DNA of 44,692 bases. Source: Nocardia seriolae NBRC 15557 (lineage in GTDB: Bacteria; Actinomycetota; Actinomycetes; Mycobacteriales; Mycobacteriaceae). A program made the translations under genes and the position numbers. The notes beneath the pieces are model-generated. The model was not told the DNA's origin. It saw only the letters and a program-made list of their open reading frames with translations, and ran no database searches. Numbering within the stretch: the stretch's first letter is position 1; every line of letters begins with the position of its first letter. The DNA lies in NCBI RefSeq assembly GCF_007990715.1, contig NZ_BJWY01000053.1, positions 1-44,692 on the forward strand, in the 5' to 3' direction. This document shows positions 8,177 to 16,098 of the stretch, piece by piece.

Positions 8177-8755
8177 ATGACTTCAGAGAATGCGGCGACA
8201 GGATCTGATCCTGCAGGTGGGGTGGCCGCTACGGTCCGCGCGGTGGTCGATCGTGTAGTCGCCGACGGACTGCGGCGTGGGTCAATGGTTGGGGCGTCTG
8301 ATTCGCAGATCGACGGGTGGGCGAATGCGCAGAATGTGTCGATCGTTCCTGTTGCTGTCCGAGAGGTGTTGCGCTTGATCGGTATGCAGAGCAGCCTCTG
8401 GCTGAGTGGAAGCTTGTTCGGGGTGAAATCCCTGGGACCTGGATCCAAGCGCGCGGCATTGGCCACGCTGCGAGCGTTCGGTGATTCGATGGCCGACTCC
8501 AGCGGAATGTTGGTCCTGGTCGATCACCAGTCCTACCTGTTCTATGCGATCGACGGCGCGGACCTGAACGAACTCGACCCGCCGGTATGGGCTATCAGCG
8601 AGGGTGGGTTCGCGGAGCAGGGCTGGCCCTCGGTGACGGATTGGCTCGACGCGATCGCACCGGATGTGGCCCGCACTCGTGAACGGCTGGCGTTTCAGCG
8701 AGAGCAAGGCTGGTGGATCGATCCAGCCTGGTCCCCGCACATCGAATTGGATTGA
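8177..8755 (+). CDS. SUKH (SMI1/KNR4)-like protein, possible immunity protein
   Basis: The 192-residue protein has the SUKH layout: an N-terminal helix pair, a VREVLRLIGMQSSLW core, FGVKSL, then LVLVDHQSYLFYAI and DPPVWAISEGG, and C-terminal helices. SUKH proteins are commonly immunity proteins against polymorphic toxins, though many are of unknown role. The ATG at 8177 was preferred to an upstream start because the extension is Arg/Ser-rich. A fragment of a second copy lies inverted just downstream (8846-8980). No toxin gene is adjacent. Confidence 0.65.
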   Translation: MTSENAATGSDPAGGVAATVRAVVDRVVADGLRRGSMVGASDSQIDGWANAQNVSIVPVAVREVLRLIGMQSSLWLSGSLFGVKSLGPGSKRAALATLRAFGDSMADSSGMLVLVDHQSYLFYAIDGADLNELDPPVWAISEGGFAEQGWPSVTDWLDAIAPDVARTRERLAFQREQGWWIDPAWSPHIELD

Positions 8756-8845
8756 TGGCCTGCGCAGTCGGGGAACATCCGAAACTGCCTGATCGCTCGA
8801 TTCGGGACAGCCGCGGTACCGGTCGATGGGATGGTCGAAAGCAGG

Positions 8846-8980
8846 CACTCGCTGCTTCGCGGCCATGGCATTGATTTCGGAATCTGTTGCACCGTAGAGA
8901 CTCTCGGGTCGTAGCCCTTCGGTTACAGGCTGTCTGAAGATCCGCTCGATCCGTTCGTTCACATCCTCATCGCATGCCAC
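8846..8980 (-). pseudogene. N-terminal fragment of a second SUKH-like gene
   Basis: About 45 codons on the minus strand, opening with GTG, read ERIFRQPVTEGLRPESLYGA and then TDSEINAMAAKQRV. This aligns with the N-terminus of the intact SUKH-like gene on the other strand (DRVVADGLRRGSMVGASDSQ and then IDGWANAQNVS). After that the similarity ends and the frame runs into the shadow of the intact gene. It is a degenerate paralogue placed tail-to-tail with the intact one. Confidence 0.5.
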
Positions 8981-9055
8981 AGCATCGTATCATGCCGGTG
9001 ACGGGCGAAGGATGCGCGCTATGCCGCACGCCGCGCTGACCGAGCCGGGCGGAGA

Positions 9056-9655
9056 TCAGACCGGGAGGTTGAAAGGTACGGCGCGGAGGGCGGTTTCGGC
9101 GATGGCTCGCAGGGCGGAGTGGTCGGTGCCGTCGCGGGCGCGCTGGGACATGCCCTGGATGACGGCGCTGATGTATTCGGCGAGGGCGTGCGGGTCGGTG
9201 TCGGGATAGAGGTGGCGGGTGGCGGTCAGGCGGGCGGCGAGTTCGGCGACGTTGGCATTGCGCATGGCGCGCAGGCGGTCGGCGATGTGCTGGTTGGCGG
9301 AGCCCACGGTGAGGGCGCTGGTGATGATGAGACAGCCGCCGGGACAGTTCTCGGGGGCGTAGGCATCGGCGGCGTCGAGCAGCAGTCGGCGGATGAGGGT
9401 GGGGGAGTCGGGGGATTCGTCGAAGGCGCGGCGCACGAAGTCGCCGCGGGTGGCGTTGTAGTGGTCGACGGCGGCCAAGAAGATCTGTTCCTTGCCGCCG
9501 AACGCCGCGTAGAGGCTGGGCGCGTTGATACCCAGTTCCTTGGTGAGCTGAGTGATCGACGTGCCTTCGTAGCCGTGTCGCCAGAAGGTGAGCATCGCGG
9601 TGTCGAGCGCGTGGCCGTAGTCGAACTTGCGGCCCTGCCCAGGCACTCCGGTCAC
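9056..9655 (-). CDS. TetR/AcrR-family repressor
   Basis: A 199-residue regulator. The N-terminal helix-turn-helix contains TFWRHGYEGTSITQLTKELG and INAPSLYAAFGGKEQIF, the classic TetR recognition region. The rest is an alpha-helical ligand domain with PENCPGGCLIITSALTVG, a feature of the AcuR/YxaF-like subgroup. GTG at 9655 was chosen because AGGAG lies five bases upstream; the frame opens 9 codons earlier. It is divergent from the cyclitol operon with inverted repeats between the two starts, so it is the probable local repressor of that operon and of itself. Confidence 0.88.
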   Translation of the reverse strand: MTGVPGQGRKFDYGHALDTAMLTFWRHGYEGTSITQLTKELGINAPSLYAAFGGKEQIFLAAVDHYNATRGDFVRRAFDESPDSPTLIRRLLLDAADAYAPENCPGGCLIITSALTVGSANQHIADRLRAMRNANVAELAARLTATRHLYPDTDPHALAEYISAVIQGMSQRARDGTDHSALRAIAETALRAVPFNLPV

Positions 9656-9873
9656 GAGGGCTCCTCTCACGCGTGCAGGCACGTGACCGACGTCACGGGA
9701 TTGCGCCCGATTCTACTCGTGTAGCGATCGCTATATGAATGTAGGATCCGATATCGGGGGAGTTCCAAGCCTCTCGCACCGCCCGGAGTGCCGCGGGCGG
9801 TGCGGGCGCCGCCGATGTCGCCTGCGCGGTTGATCGAAGAATCCAGGATTGCTCTGCCGGAAGGGGTTCCACC
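9656..9873 (+). promoter_or_regulatory. Divergent promoter region with candidate TetR operators and strong RBS
   Basis: Three inverted repeats lie between tetR and the cyclitol operon. CGTGC-AG-GCACG is at 9672-9683. CGTGAC-CGAC-GTCACG is at 9682-9697. The perfect 12-mer TAGCGATCGCTA is at 9722-9733, followed by an A/T-rich TATATGAAT. The last is the best operator candidate, being symmetric and sited where a promoter would be. A GGAAGGGG Shine-Dalgarno sequence (9859-9866) precedes the ATG of the cyclase gene. Confidence 0.55.
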
Positions 9874-11097
9874 ATGCGAAGTACAGCGTCACTGAAAAAC
9901 GGTCTCAGCCATAGTCTTTCGGTCCAGCCCAGGTGGACCGTGGAGTCGGTCAAGCAGATCAGGTACCACGTGATCGCGGCGAGCGAGCTGTTCGCGCCCG
10001 GGAGTACCGCCCTGCTCGACGGGTGTCCCGACGCACCGCTCACCCCGGGCGACCGTCGCCTGGTGATCATCGACTCGAATGTCGCCCGCCTGTACGGCGA
10101 TCGGATCGCCGAATGGTTCGCCGCCAACGATGTCGAGGTGACCTTCGTGCCGGTCCGCGCCGACGAGACGGTCAAGGATTGGCGCACGGTCACCGCCGTC
10201 GTCGACATGATGAACGAATTCGGCATCGACCGCCGCCGGGAGCCGGTCATCGCCATCGGCGGCGGTGTGCTGCTCGATGTCGTCGGTTTCGCCGCCAGCC
10301 TCTACCGCCGCGGCACGCCCTACATCCGCATTCCGACCACGCTGATCGGCCTGGTCGACGCGGGCGTCGGGGTGAAGACCGGGGTGCACTACGCACAGGG
10401 CAAGAACCGCCTGGGCACCTATGCCCCGGCCATCGCGACCTTCGTGGACCGCTCGTTCCTGCGTACGCTCGACGAACGTCACCTGGCCAACGGCCTCGCC
10501 GAGATACTCAAGGTCGCGCTGATCAAGTCGGCCGAACTGTTCGAGCTCCTGGAACGCTACGGCTCCCGGCTGATCGCCGACCGATTCCAGGGCGGCACCA
10601 AGGAACTGGACCACGTCGCGGATCAGATAGTCGCCGAGGCCATCCACCTCATGCTCGAGGAATTACAGCCGAACCTGTGGGAAATGTGCCTGGAGCGCTG
10701 TGTCGACTACGGCCACACCTTCAGTCCCACCGTGGAGATCGCCGCGCTGCCCGCCCTGTTGCACGGTGAGGCGGTCTGCGTGGACATGGCGCTGACCAGC
10801 GTCCTCGGCTTCCGTCGCGGCGACGTGGCCGGCGCCGAACTGGATCGCATCCTGTCGGTCATGACGGACCTGGGTCTGCCCATCTGGAACGAAATCCTCA
10901 CGCGCCCTGGAATTCTCGACAACGCGCTGGAGGACACCGTGCGCCACCGGGACGGGCAGCAGCGGCTGCCGCTACCGCTGGGCATCGGTCGTCACCGTTT
11001 CGTCAACGACGTCACCTCGAACGAATTGTCCACCGGCCTCGACTATCTCGGCGCGACCGCAGCGCGGATGTCGATGCCGATCGCGGATGCGGGGTAG
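9874..11097 (+). CDS. Sedoheptulose 7-phosphate cyclase, likely 2-epi-5-epi-valiolone synthase
   Basis: This 407-residue enzyme belongs to the dehydroquinate-synthase-like sugar phosphate cyclases, which turn sedoheptulose 7-phosphate into a C7 cyclitol using NAD and a divalent metal. Visible features are the NAD-binding AIGGGVLLDVVGFAASLYRR, then RIPTTLIGLVDAGVGVKTGV and the metal ligands E210 (GLAEILK), H281 (DYGHTFSP) and H298 (LLHGEAV). The GHTFSP and ALPALLHGEAV signatures point to the EEVS group of acarbose/validamycin/cetoniacytone-type clusters. They fit less well with DHQ synthase or the desmethyl-4-deoxygadusol synthase group, but telling EEVS, EVS and DDGS apart needs active-site alignment. 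First gene of an eleven-gene operon; the next gene starts 2 bases after its stop. Confidence 0.88.
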   Translation: MRSTASLKNGLSHSLSVQPRWTVESVKQIRYHVIAASELFAPGSTALLDGCPDAPLTPGDRRLVIIDSNVARLYGDRIAEWFAANDVEVTFVPVRADETVKDWRTVTAVVDMMNEFGIDRRREPVIAIGGGVLLDVVGFAASLYRRGTPYIRIPTTLIGLVDAGVGVKTGVHYAQGKNRLGTYAPAIATFVDRSFLRTLDERHLANGLAEILKVALIKSAELFELLERYGSRLIADRFQGGTKELDHVADQIVAEAIHLMLEELQPNLWEMCLERCVDYGHTFSPTVEIAALPALLHGEAVCVDMALTSVLGFRRGDVAGAELDRILSVMTDLGLPIWNEILTRPGILDNALEDTVRHRDGQQRLPLPLGIGRHRFVNDVTSNELSTGLDYLGATAARMSMPIADAG

Positions 11098-11099
11098 CC

Positions 11100-12143
11100 A
11101 TGCGCTGGGAGAACCTCTACGTCGAGGGCTTCGGCTCCTACCTACCGGCCGAGCGCGAGTTCGCCGCGGACATGGTGGCCGCCGGGCGCTACGACGACAC
11201 CGAATATCAGAAGACGCGCCAGGTTTCGGCCGCGGTGGCCAGGCCCGAGCGCGGTGAGACCGCCCCGGAACTGGCCGTGCGGGCAGCGCGCGCCGCGTTG
11301 GCCGATGCCGCCGTCGACCCGGCCGAGATCGACGTCCTGGTGCACGCGGTGGTCCTGCACAATGGCCTGGAAGCCTGGAATTGCGGTGCCTACCTGCAGG
11401 ATCAGCTGGAGATCAGCGATTGCGTCCCGATCGAGATCCGCACCGCCTGCGCCGGCGGCGTGCTCGGGATGGAGTTGGTCGGGCGCTGGTGCGCCGGCCG
11501 GGGCAAGGGGCTGGTGACCGCGTCGGACGCCTGGCAGCTGCCGCTGTTCGACCGCTGGTCCTCCGACAGCGGACTGGTCTACGGCGACGGTGGCGGCGCG
11601 GCCGTGCTCGGGCACGCGGGCGGCCCGTTCCGGGTGCTGTCCACCTCGGTGGTGAGCGACCCGAAACTCGAACGCATGCACCGGGGTTCGTCCTCGATGG
11701 CGATGCCGCAGTATTCCGCGCCGGGCCCGATCGATCTGCGCGCCCGCGTCGCTCATTTCGCGCAGACCCGCGGCGTCGACGAGTTCTGGGCCCGCAACAG
11801 CGCCGCCCTGTCGCGATGTGCCGAAGTGGCGCTGGCGGATTCGGACAGCGAGCACGCCGACATCCACACCTGGATCCTGCCCAATTTCGGCACAGTCCTG
11901 CTGCGCAAGCAGTGCCTGGAGCCGTTGAAGCTGCATCCGGACCAGACGCTGGCCGCCCGCGGCCTCGAACTGGGCCACACCGGCGCGGCCGATCCGTTCA
12001 TCGGCCTGGACCAGGTGCGCCGCTCGGGCGTGCTGTCACCGGGAGATCGATTGCTGCTCACCGGAATCGGAGTCGGATTCACCTGGGGCTGCACCGTGCT
12101 CGAGTACACGGGCGGCGGAAACGAGAACAACCATGGCCACTGA
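11100..12143 (+). CDS. KAS III-like acyltransferase (CerJ/ChlB3-type)
   Basis: A 347-residue thiolase-fold protein. The nucleophile is Cys117 in IRTACAGGVLGMEL, followed by YGDGGGAAVL. In canonical ketoacyl-ACP synthase III the second catalytic residue is the His of a PHQAN motif and the third an Asn. Here the first position reads WILPNFGT (Asn262). The later site reads LELGHTGAADPF, giving His293 and Asp298. This Cys-His-Asp arrangement, with His and Asp five residues apart, is what I recall for the ester-forming CerJ-like enzymes. I therefore infer an O-acyl (or N-acyl) transferase acting on the cyclitol rather than a chain-starting condensing enzyme. Donor unknown; no ACP is encoded nearby. 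It overlaps the exporter gene by 11 bases. Confidence 0.75.
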   Translation: MRWENLYVEGFGSYLPAEREFAADMVAAGRYDDTEYQKTRQVSAAVARPERGETAPELAVRAARAALADAAVDPAEIDVLVHAVVLHNGLEAWNCGAYLQDQLEISDCVPIEIRTACAGGVLGMELVGRWCAGRGKGLVTASDAWQLPLFDRWSSDSGLVYGDGGGAAVLGHAGGPFRVLSTSVVSDPKLERMHRGSSSMAMPQYSAPGPIDLRARVAHFAQTRGVDEFWARNSAALSRCAEVALADSDSEHADIHTWILPNFGTVLLRKQCLEPLKLHPDQTLAARGLELGHTGAADPFIGLDQVRRSGVLSPGDRLLLTGIGVGFTWGCTVLEYTGGGNENNHGH

Positions 12144-13368
12144 AACGACAACCACGGCCACCGAAAGCACGGCCGCGCCCGCGTCGCGGGTGAACGCCGA
12201 CGCCGCGATCCTGTGGATGCTGCTCGCGGTCTTCGGCGTCGGCACCGTCGAATACCTGGTAGCCGGTGTGCTGCAGGACATTTCGAGCAGCGTAGGGGTC
12301 AGTGACGCGACCGCGGGCCTGCTGGTGACCATCTACGCGGTCACCGTCATGATCGGCGGCCCGCTGCTGACCATCGCGACCAGCCGGGTCTCGCGCACCC
12401 CGTTGATCATCGGTTCGATGGTGGTGTTCGTGCTCGGCAATATCGGTACCGCGCTGGCCCCGAACTTCGCCACCCTGGTGGTGTTCCGGATCATCACCGC
12501 GCTACCGCACGCCACCTTCTTCGCGCTGTGCCTGGTGCTGGCCACCTCGCTGGTGCCGCCGGAGTTCCAGGGCCGGGTGATCGCCCGGGTCGCGCTGGGC
12601 CTGAATCTGGCCACGGTGCTGGGTGTTCCGCTGGGGACGCTGATCGGCGATCAGCTGGGCTGGCGCTGGTCGTTCGCGATCGTCGCGATCTTCCAGACGC
12701 TGGTCGCCGTCGGCTTGGTGCTGGCCACCCGCGCCGCGCCGTCGCATCCGGCGGGGGACATCTCCGCCGAGCTGAAGGTCTTCACCAAGGCTCCGGTGCT
12801 GTGGGCGCTGGGCCTGACCGCGCTGAGCCAGGCGGCGTTGTTCGTGCTGTTCACCTATATCGCCCCGTTCCTGACCGACCGGGCGGGCTTCTCCGGCTCC
12901 TCGGTGACGGTCTTGCTGTTCGTTTTCGGCATCGGTTCGGTGGTCGGCAATCAGCTCGGCGGGCACTTCGCGGACAAGTCGATCGACAAGACGCTCTACG
13001 TCGCGCTGACCGCGCTGGTGCTGGCATTGCTGTTGCTCGGTGTGCTGGGCGATCAGCGCTGGTTCGTCGCGCCGTGGCTGTTCGTGGTCGGCGCGGCCGG
13101 GTTCTCGATCATTCCGCCGCTGGCCTCCAAGCTCATCGGGGCAGCCAGCGAGGCCCCGCATCTGGCGGCGACGGTGAACATCGCCGGTTTCCAGCTGGCC
13201 AATGCCGCGGGCGCGTGGATCGGTTCGGCGACCCTGGCCGCGGGCGCATCGGTGTCGGTGCTGCCGTATGCGGGCGCGCTGCTCGGCGTCATCGGCCTGG
13301 CCCTGCTCGCGGTGAGCGTGCGCGGCCTTCGACCCGCACCGGCCGCCGTGCCGGTGCCGGCCGAGTGA
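12133..13368 (+). CDS. MFS drug/metabolite exporter, DHA1 type
   Basis: A 411-residue, twelve-helix MFS protein. The first helix region has VFGVGTVEYLVAGVLQDI, typical of the AraJ/Cmx/PbuE-like DHA1 efflux group. Helices 4-5 contain RIITALPHATFFALCLVLAT and GVPLGTLIGDQLGWRWSF, close to the antiporter signature. The Thr/Ala-rich N-terminal 20 residues are cytoplasmic. Located inside the cyclitol operon, it is the likely exporter and self-resistance function for the product. Confidence 0.85.
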   Translation: MATETTTTATESTAAPASRVNADAAILWMLLAVFGVGTVEYLVAGVLQDISSSVGVSDATAGLLVTIYAVTVMIGGPLLTIATSRVSRTPLIIGSMVVFVLGNIGTALAPNFATLVVFRIITALPHATFFALCLVLATSLVPPEFQGRVIARVALGLNLATVLGVPLGTLIGDQLGWRWSFAIVAIFQTLVAVGLVLATRAAPSHPAGDISAELKVFTKAPVLWALGLTALSQAALFVLFTYIAPFLTDRAGFSGSSVTVLLFVFGIGSVVGNQLGGHFADKSIDKTLYVALTALVLALLLLGVLGDQRWFVAPWLFVVGAAGFSIIPPLASKLIGAASEAPHLAATVNIAGFQLANAAGAWIGSATLAAGASVSVLPYAGALLGVIGLALLAVSVRGLRPAPAAVPVPAE

Positions 13369-14387
13369 TGGGGATGCGGGCGGCCGTCATCAAGGGGCCG
13401 AATACCGCTGCGGTCGTGCGTCTTCCGCATCCCGAACCCGGCCCCTCGGAGGTGCTGGTCGGGGTCGACTACGTGGGCCTGTGCGGTACCGATCTCGAAT
13501 TGCTGCACGGCACTTCGCAATACCTCACCGACGGCCGCTCGGCGTTCCCACACCGTTTCGGACACGAATGGGTCGGTACGGTGCGCGCGGTCGGCGAGCA
13601 GGTGACCGATCTGGCCCCCGGCGCCGTGGTCACCGGCTGCACCATGCTGTGCTGCCAGTCCTGTCGCGCCTGCGCGTCCGGCCGTCGCAATCTGTGCTCG
13701 GCACTCAAGGAGGTGGGACTCTACGGCTGGGCGGGCGCGGCGGCGGAACTGCTCGTCATGCCCAGGCCCGCGGTGGTGTCGCTGGGCGGCGGGCACTCGC
13801 AGCCCGCGCACGTGCTGATCGAGCCGCTGGTGACGGTGCTGGAGGCGCTCGAGGTCGCGACCCTGGCGCCCGGCGACGAGGTGCTGGTGACGGGTGCGGG
13901 GACCATCGGAAGTCTGGCGGTCGCGGTACTGTCGCGCTATCCGGTGCTGGTGGACGTGGTCGAACCCGGCCCCAATATCGGGCATCTGCCGGTGGATTCG
14001 TATCGCAAGCGGTTCACCGGGATCGATCAGGTCACCGGCCGCTACGACGTGGTGTTCGAATGCTCCGGCGCGCCGGGCGTTCTCGGTGCGGCGATGCGGC
14101 TGTTGCACGCGGGTGGACAGTGCCTGGTGGTCGGCGTCTCGCCGAGCCCGGAGGAGGTCGATCCGGGATTGCTTGCCCTGCACGGTATCCGGATCTCCGG
14201 CGTGCGGCACGGCGTCGACCATTACGCGCGTGCGGTCGCCCTGTTCGGTGAGCTGCACGACAGTCTGGCCGCGCTGATCGACGAGGTCGTCCCGCTCGCC
14301 GAGGTTGGGCGGGCCTTCGATCGGCTGGCCGCGCGCCGGGACCGGCCCAAGGTCGTCCTGGGCATCGCCGAGAGGAGTCAGCGGTGA
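13368..14387 (+). CDS. Zinc-dependent medium-chain alcohol dehydrogenase
   Basis: The 339-residue MDR enzyme has catalytic-zinc ligands C39 (GLCGTDLE) and H66-E67 (RFGHEWVG). It has a complete structural-zinc lobe with the spacing C96-x2-C99-x2-C102-x7-C110, and a Rossmann motif VTGAGTIGSLA. It resembles threonine/sorbitol dehydrogenase-like enzymes that oxidise secondary alcohols of polyols with NAD(P). In this operon it probably oxidises or reduces a ring hydroxyl/keto position of the cyclitol. The start overlaps the previous stop by one base (TGATG). A closely following GTG/ATG pair could shift the start by 2 codons. Confidence 0.88.
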   Translation: MGMRAAVIKGPNTAAVVRLPHPEPGPSEVLVGVDYVGLCGTDLELLHGTSQYLTDGRSAFPHRFGHEWVGTVRAVGEQVTDLAPGAVVTGCTMLCCQSCRACASGRRNLCSALKEVGLYGWAGAAAELLVMPRPAVVSLGGGHSQPAHVLIEPLVTVLEALEVATLAPGDEVLVTGAGTIGSLAVAVLSRYPVLVDVVEPGPNIGHLPVDSYRKRFTGIDQVTGRYDVVFECSGAPGVLGAAMRLLHAGGQCLVVGVSPSPEEVDPGLLALHGIRISGVRHGVDHYARAVALFGELHDSLAALIDEVVPLAEVGRAFDRLAARRDRPKVVLGIAERSQR

Positions 14388-15202
14388 GCGCGCCCGGAAC
14401 CGCGTTGATCACCGGCGCGAGCAGCGGTATCGGCCGGGCCACGGCGACGGCGCTGGCCGCCCGCGGCCACCGGCTGCTGCTGGGATTCTCCGCGGGCGGC
14501 GACCGAATCGGCAGTGTGGCAAGAGATCTCACCCTCCGGTTCGGTGTCGACTGTGTCCCGGTCCGCATCGACCTGCGCGACCCGGACGCGGCGCTGGACA
14601 CCTGCCTGGCCGCCGTGGAAGCGGCCGGGGACGTGAGCTGCCTGGTCAACAACGCGGGCATCAACGACCGCACTCCGGCCGCCGAGCTCCCGCTGGATCG
14701 GATGCGGGAAGTGTTCGCCGTCAATGCTTTCGCCCCCATCGCGCTGGCCTCCGCCGTCGGCGCGCGGATGATCGGGGCGGGGGTGCGGGGCAGCATCGTG
14801 AACGTCACCTCCATCCACGAGTCGGTGCCGATCACCGGTGGCGCGCTGTACTGCGCGGGCAAGGCCGCGCTCGGCATGGCGACCAAGGTGCTGGCCCTCG
14901 AGTTCGCCGCGCACGGCATCCGTGTCAATGCGGTGGCCCCCGGTGAGACCGCCACCGCCATGAACGGCGTGACCGATGAGACCCGCTATCACGCCATCGC
15001 CCGCCCGGCCATTCCGCTGGGCCGCCCGGGCAGCGTCGGCGAGATCGCCGGTCTCATCGCCTTTCTCACCGGCCCCGAGGCCAGCTATATCACCGGCGTC
15101 ACCGTGACCGCCGACGGCGGCCTCGGTCTCACCGCGGCCGAGGCCAACGCGCGCTGGGCGGGGTACGGGAGTGAACCATCGACGGAGAGGAGAATCGGAT
15201 GA
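14384..15202 (+). CDS. Short-chain dehydrogenase/reductase
   Basis: A classical SDR of 272 residues. It has the cofactor motif TGASSGIG (residues 10-17), NNAG (89-92), and the catalytic Ser143, Tyr156 and Lys160 (YCAGK). The C-terminal PGET and TADGG segments are typical. It should reduce or oxidise a carbonyl/alcohol with NAD(P)H, here on a C7-cyclitol intermediate. It starts at GTG and overlaps both neighbours by 4 bases. Confidence 0.9.
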   Translation: MSAPGTALITGASSGIGRATATALAARGHRLLLGFSAGGDRIGSVARDLTLRFGVDCVPVRIDLRDPDAALDTCLAAVEAAGDVSCLVNNAGINDRTPAAELPLDRMREVFAVNAFAPIALASAVGARMIGAGVRGSIVNVTSIHESVPITGGALYCAGKAALGMATKVLALEFAAHGIRVNAVAPGETATAMNGVTDETRYHAIARPAIPLGRPGSVGEIAGLIAFLTGPEASYITGVTVTADGGLGLTAAEANARWAGYGSEPSTERRIG

Positions 15203-16098
15203 GGGCGGCGATCATCGAGCGTAAGGGCGAGCCCGAGGTGCTGCGGATCGGTGACGTACCGGAACCGGAACTCGGGGCGGGGGAGATCCGGGTGCGGGTC
15301 GCGGCCGCGGCCGTGAACCCGGTGGATCTCAAGACCCGCTCGGGCTTCTTGCCCATCGACATCGCTTTCCCCGGCGTGCTCGGCTGGGATGTGGCCGGGG
15401 TCGTCGCAGAAATCGGTGCGGGCGCAACCGGTTTCGCGGTCGGCGATCCGGTCGTGGGCATGGTCGCCCAGCCGGTGCGGCGGTACGGCACCTACGCCGA
15501 GACGGTCGCCGCGCCCGCATCGGTGTTCGCGCCCGCGCCCACGGGCATCGCGCTGGTGGAGGCGGCGGCGCTGCCGCTGGGTGGCCTCACCGCGGCGCAG
15601 ACCCTGGAGAAACTGACCCTGCCGCAGGAATCGCCGGTCCTGGTGACCGGTGCGGCGGGCTCGGTGGGCCGGATCGCGGTGCAGCTGTTGCTGTCTCGCG
15701 GCCACCGGGTCGACGGCCTGGCCCGCGCGAGCGACCGCGTCGATCTGGGTGCCCTCGGCGTCGGCCGGGTGTTCACTTCGCTCACCGAACTACCCATGGC
15801 CGCCTACACCGCCGTGGTGGACACCGCGGGTCTGGCCGCCGCGATCGGGGCGGTGCGCGACGGCGGACAGTTCGTGGCGATCGACGACAACCAGCAGCCC
15901 GAGCCGCAGCGCGGCATCGTGCCGCGCAAGAGCTATGTGAACGAGGACGGCGCCCAGCTCGCCGAGCTCGCCGCGGCGGTGAGCGCCGGTGAGCTGTGGC
16001 TGCCGGTCGGCCGCCGCTACCCCCTGCACGATGCCGCCCTCGCGCACAAGGAATTCGGCGCGGGCGGCCTGCGCGGAAAGGTTCTGCTGATCCCATGA
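15199..16098 (+). CDS. Zinc-independent MDR oxidoreductase (quinone-oxidoreductase-like)
   Basis: A 299-residue MDR protein without zinc cysteines. The N-terminal GroES-like domain contains NPVDLKTRSG and FPGVLGWDVAGVV. The Rossmann part contains VLVTGAAGSVGRIAVQLL. This is the quinone oxidoreductase/zeta-crystallin/enoyl-reductase-like group, which reduces alpha,beta-unsaturated carbonyls with NADPH. In the operon it could saturate an enone made by dehydration of a valiolone-type ring. It overlaps both neighbouring genes by 4 bases. Confidence 0.87.
   Translation: MRAAIIERKGEPEVLRIGDVPEPELGAGEIRVRVAAAAVNPVDLKTRSGFLPIDIAFPGVLGWDVAGVVAEIGAGATGFAVGDPVVGMVAQPVRRYGTYAETVAAPASVFAPAPTGIALVEAAALPLGGLTAAQTLEKLTLPQESPVLVTGAAGSVGRIAVQLLLSRGHRVDGLARASDRVDLGALGVGRVFTSLTELPMAAYTAVVDTAGLAAAIGAVRDGGQFVAIDDNQQPEPQRGIVPRKSYVNEDGAQLAELAAAVSAGELWLPVGRRYPLHDAALAHKEFGAGGLRGKVLLIP

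Noticed and set aside
9874..11097. 3-dehydroquinate synthase (aroB) as the identity of the cyclase
   Set aside because: The GHTFSP and ALPALLHGEAV signatures, the 407-residue length and the cyclitol-type neighbours fit a sedoheptulose-7-phosphate cyclase; no other shikimate gene is nearby.
11100..12143. Housekeeping FabH (ketoacyl-ACP synthase III)
   Set aside because: The canonical His of the PHQAN motif is missing and the gene overlaps a secondary-metabolite exporter rather than fatty-acid genes.
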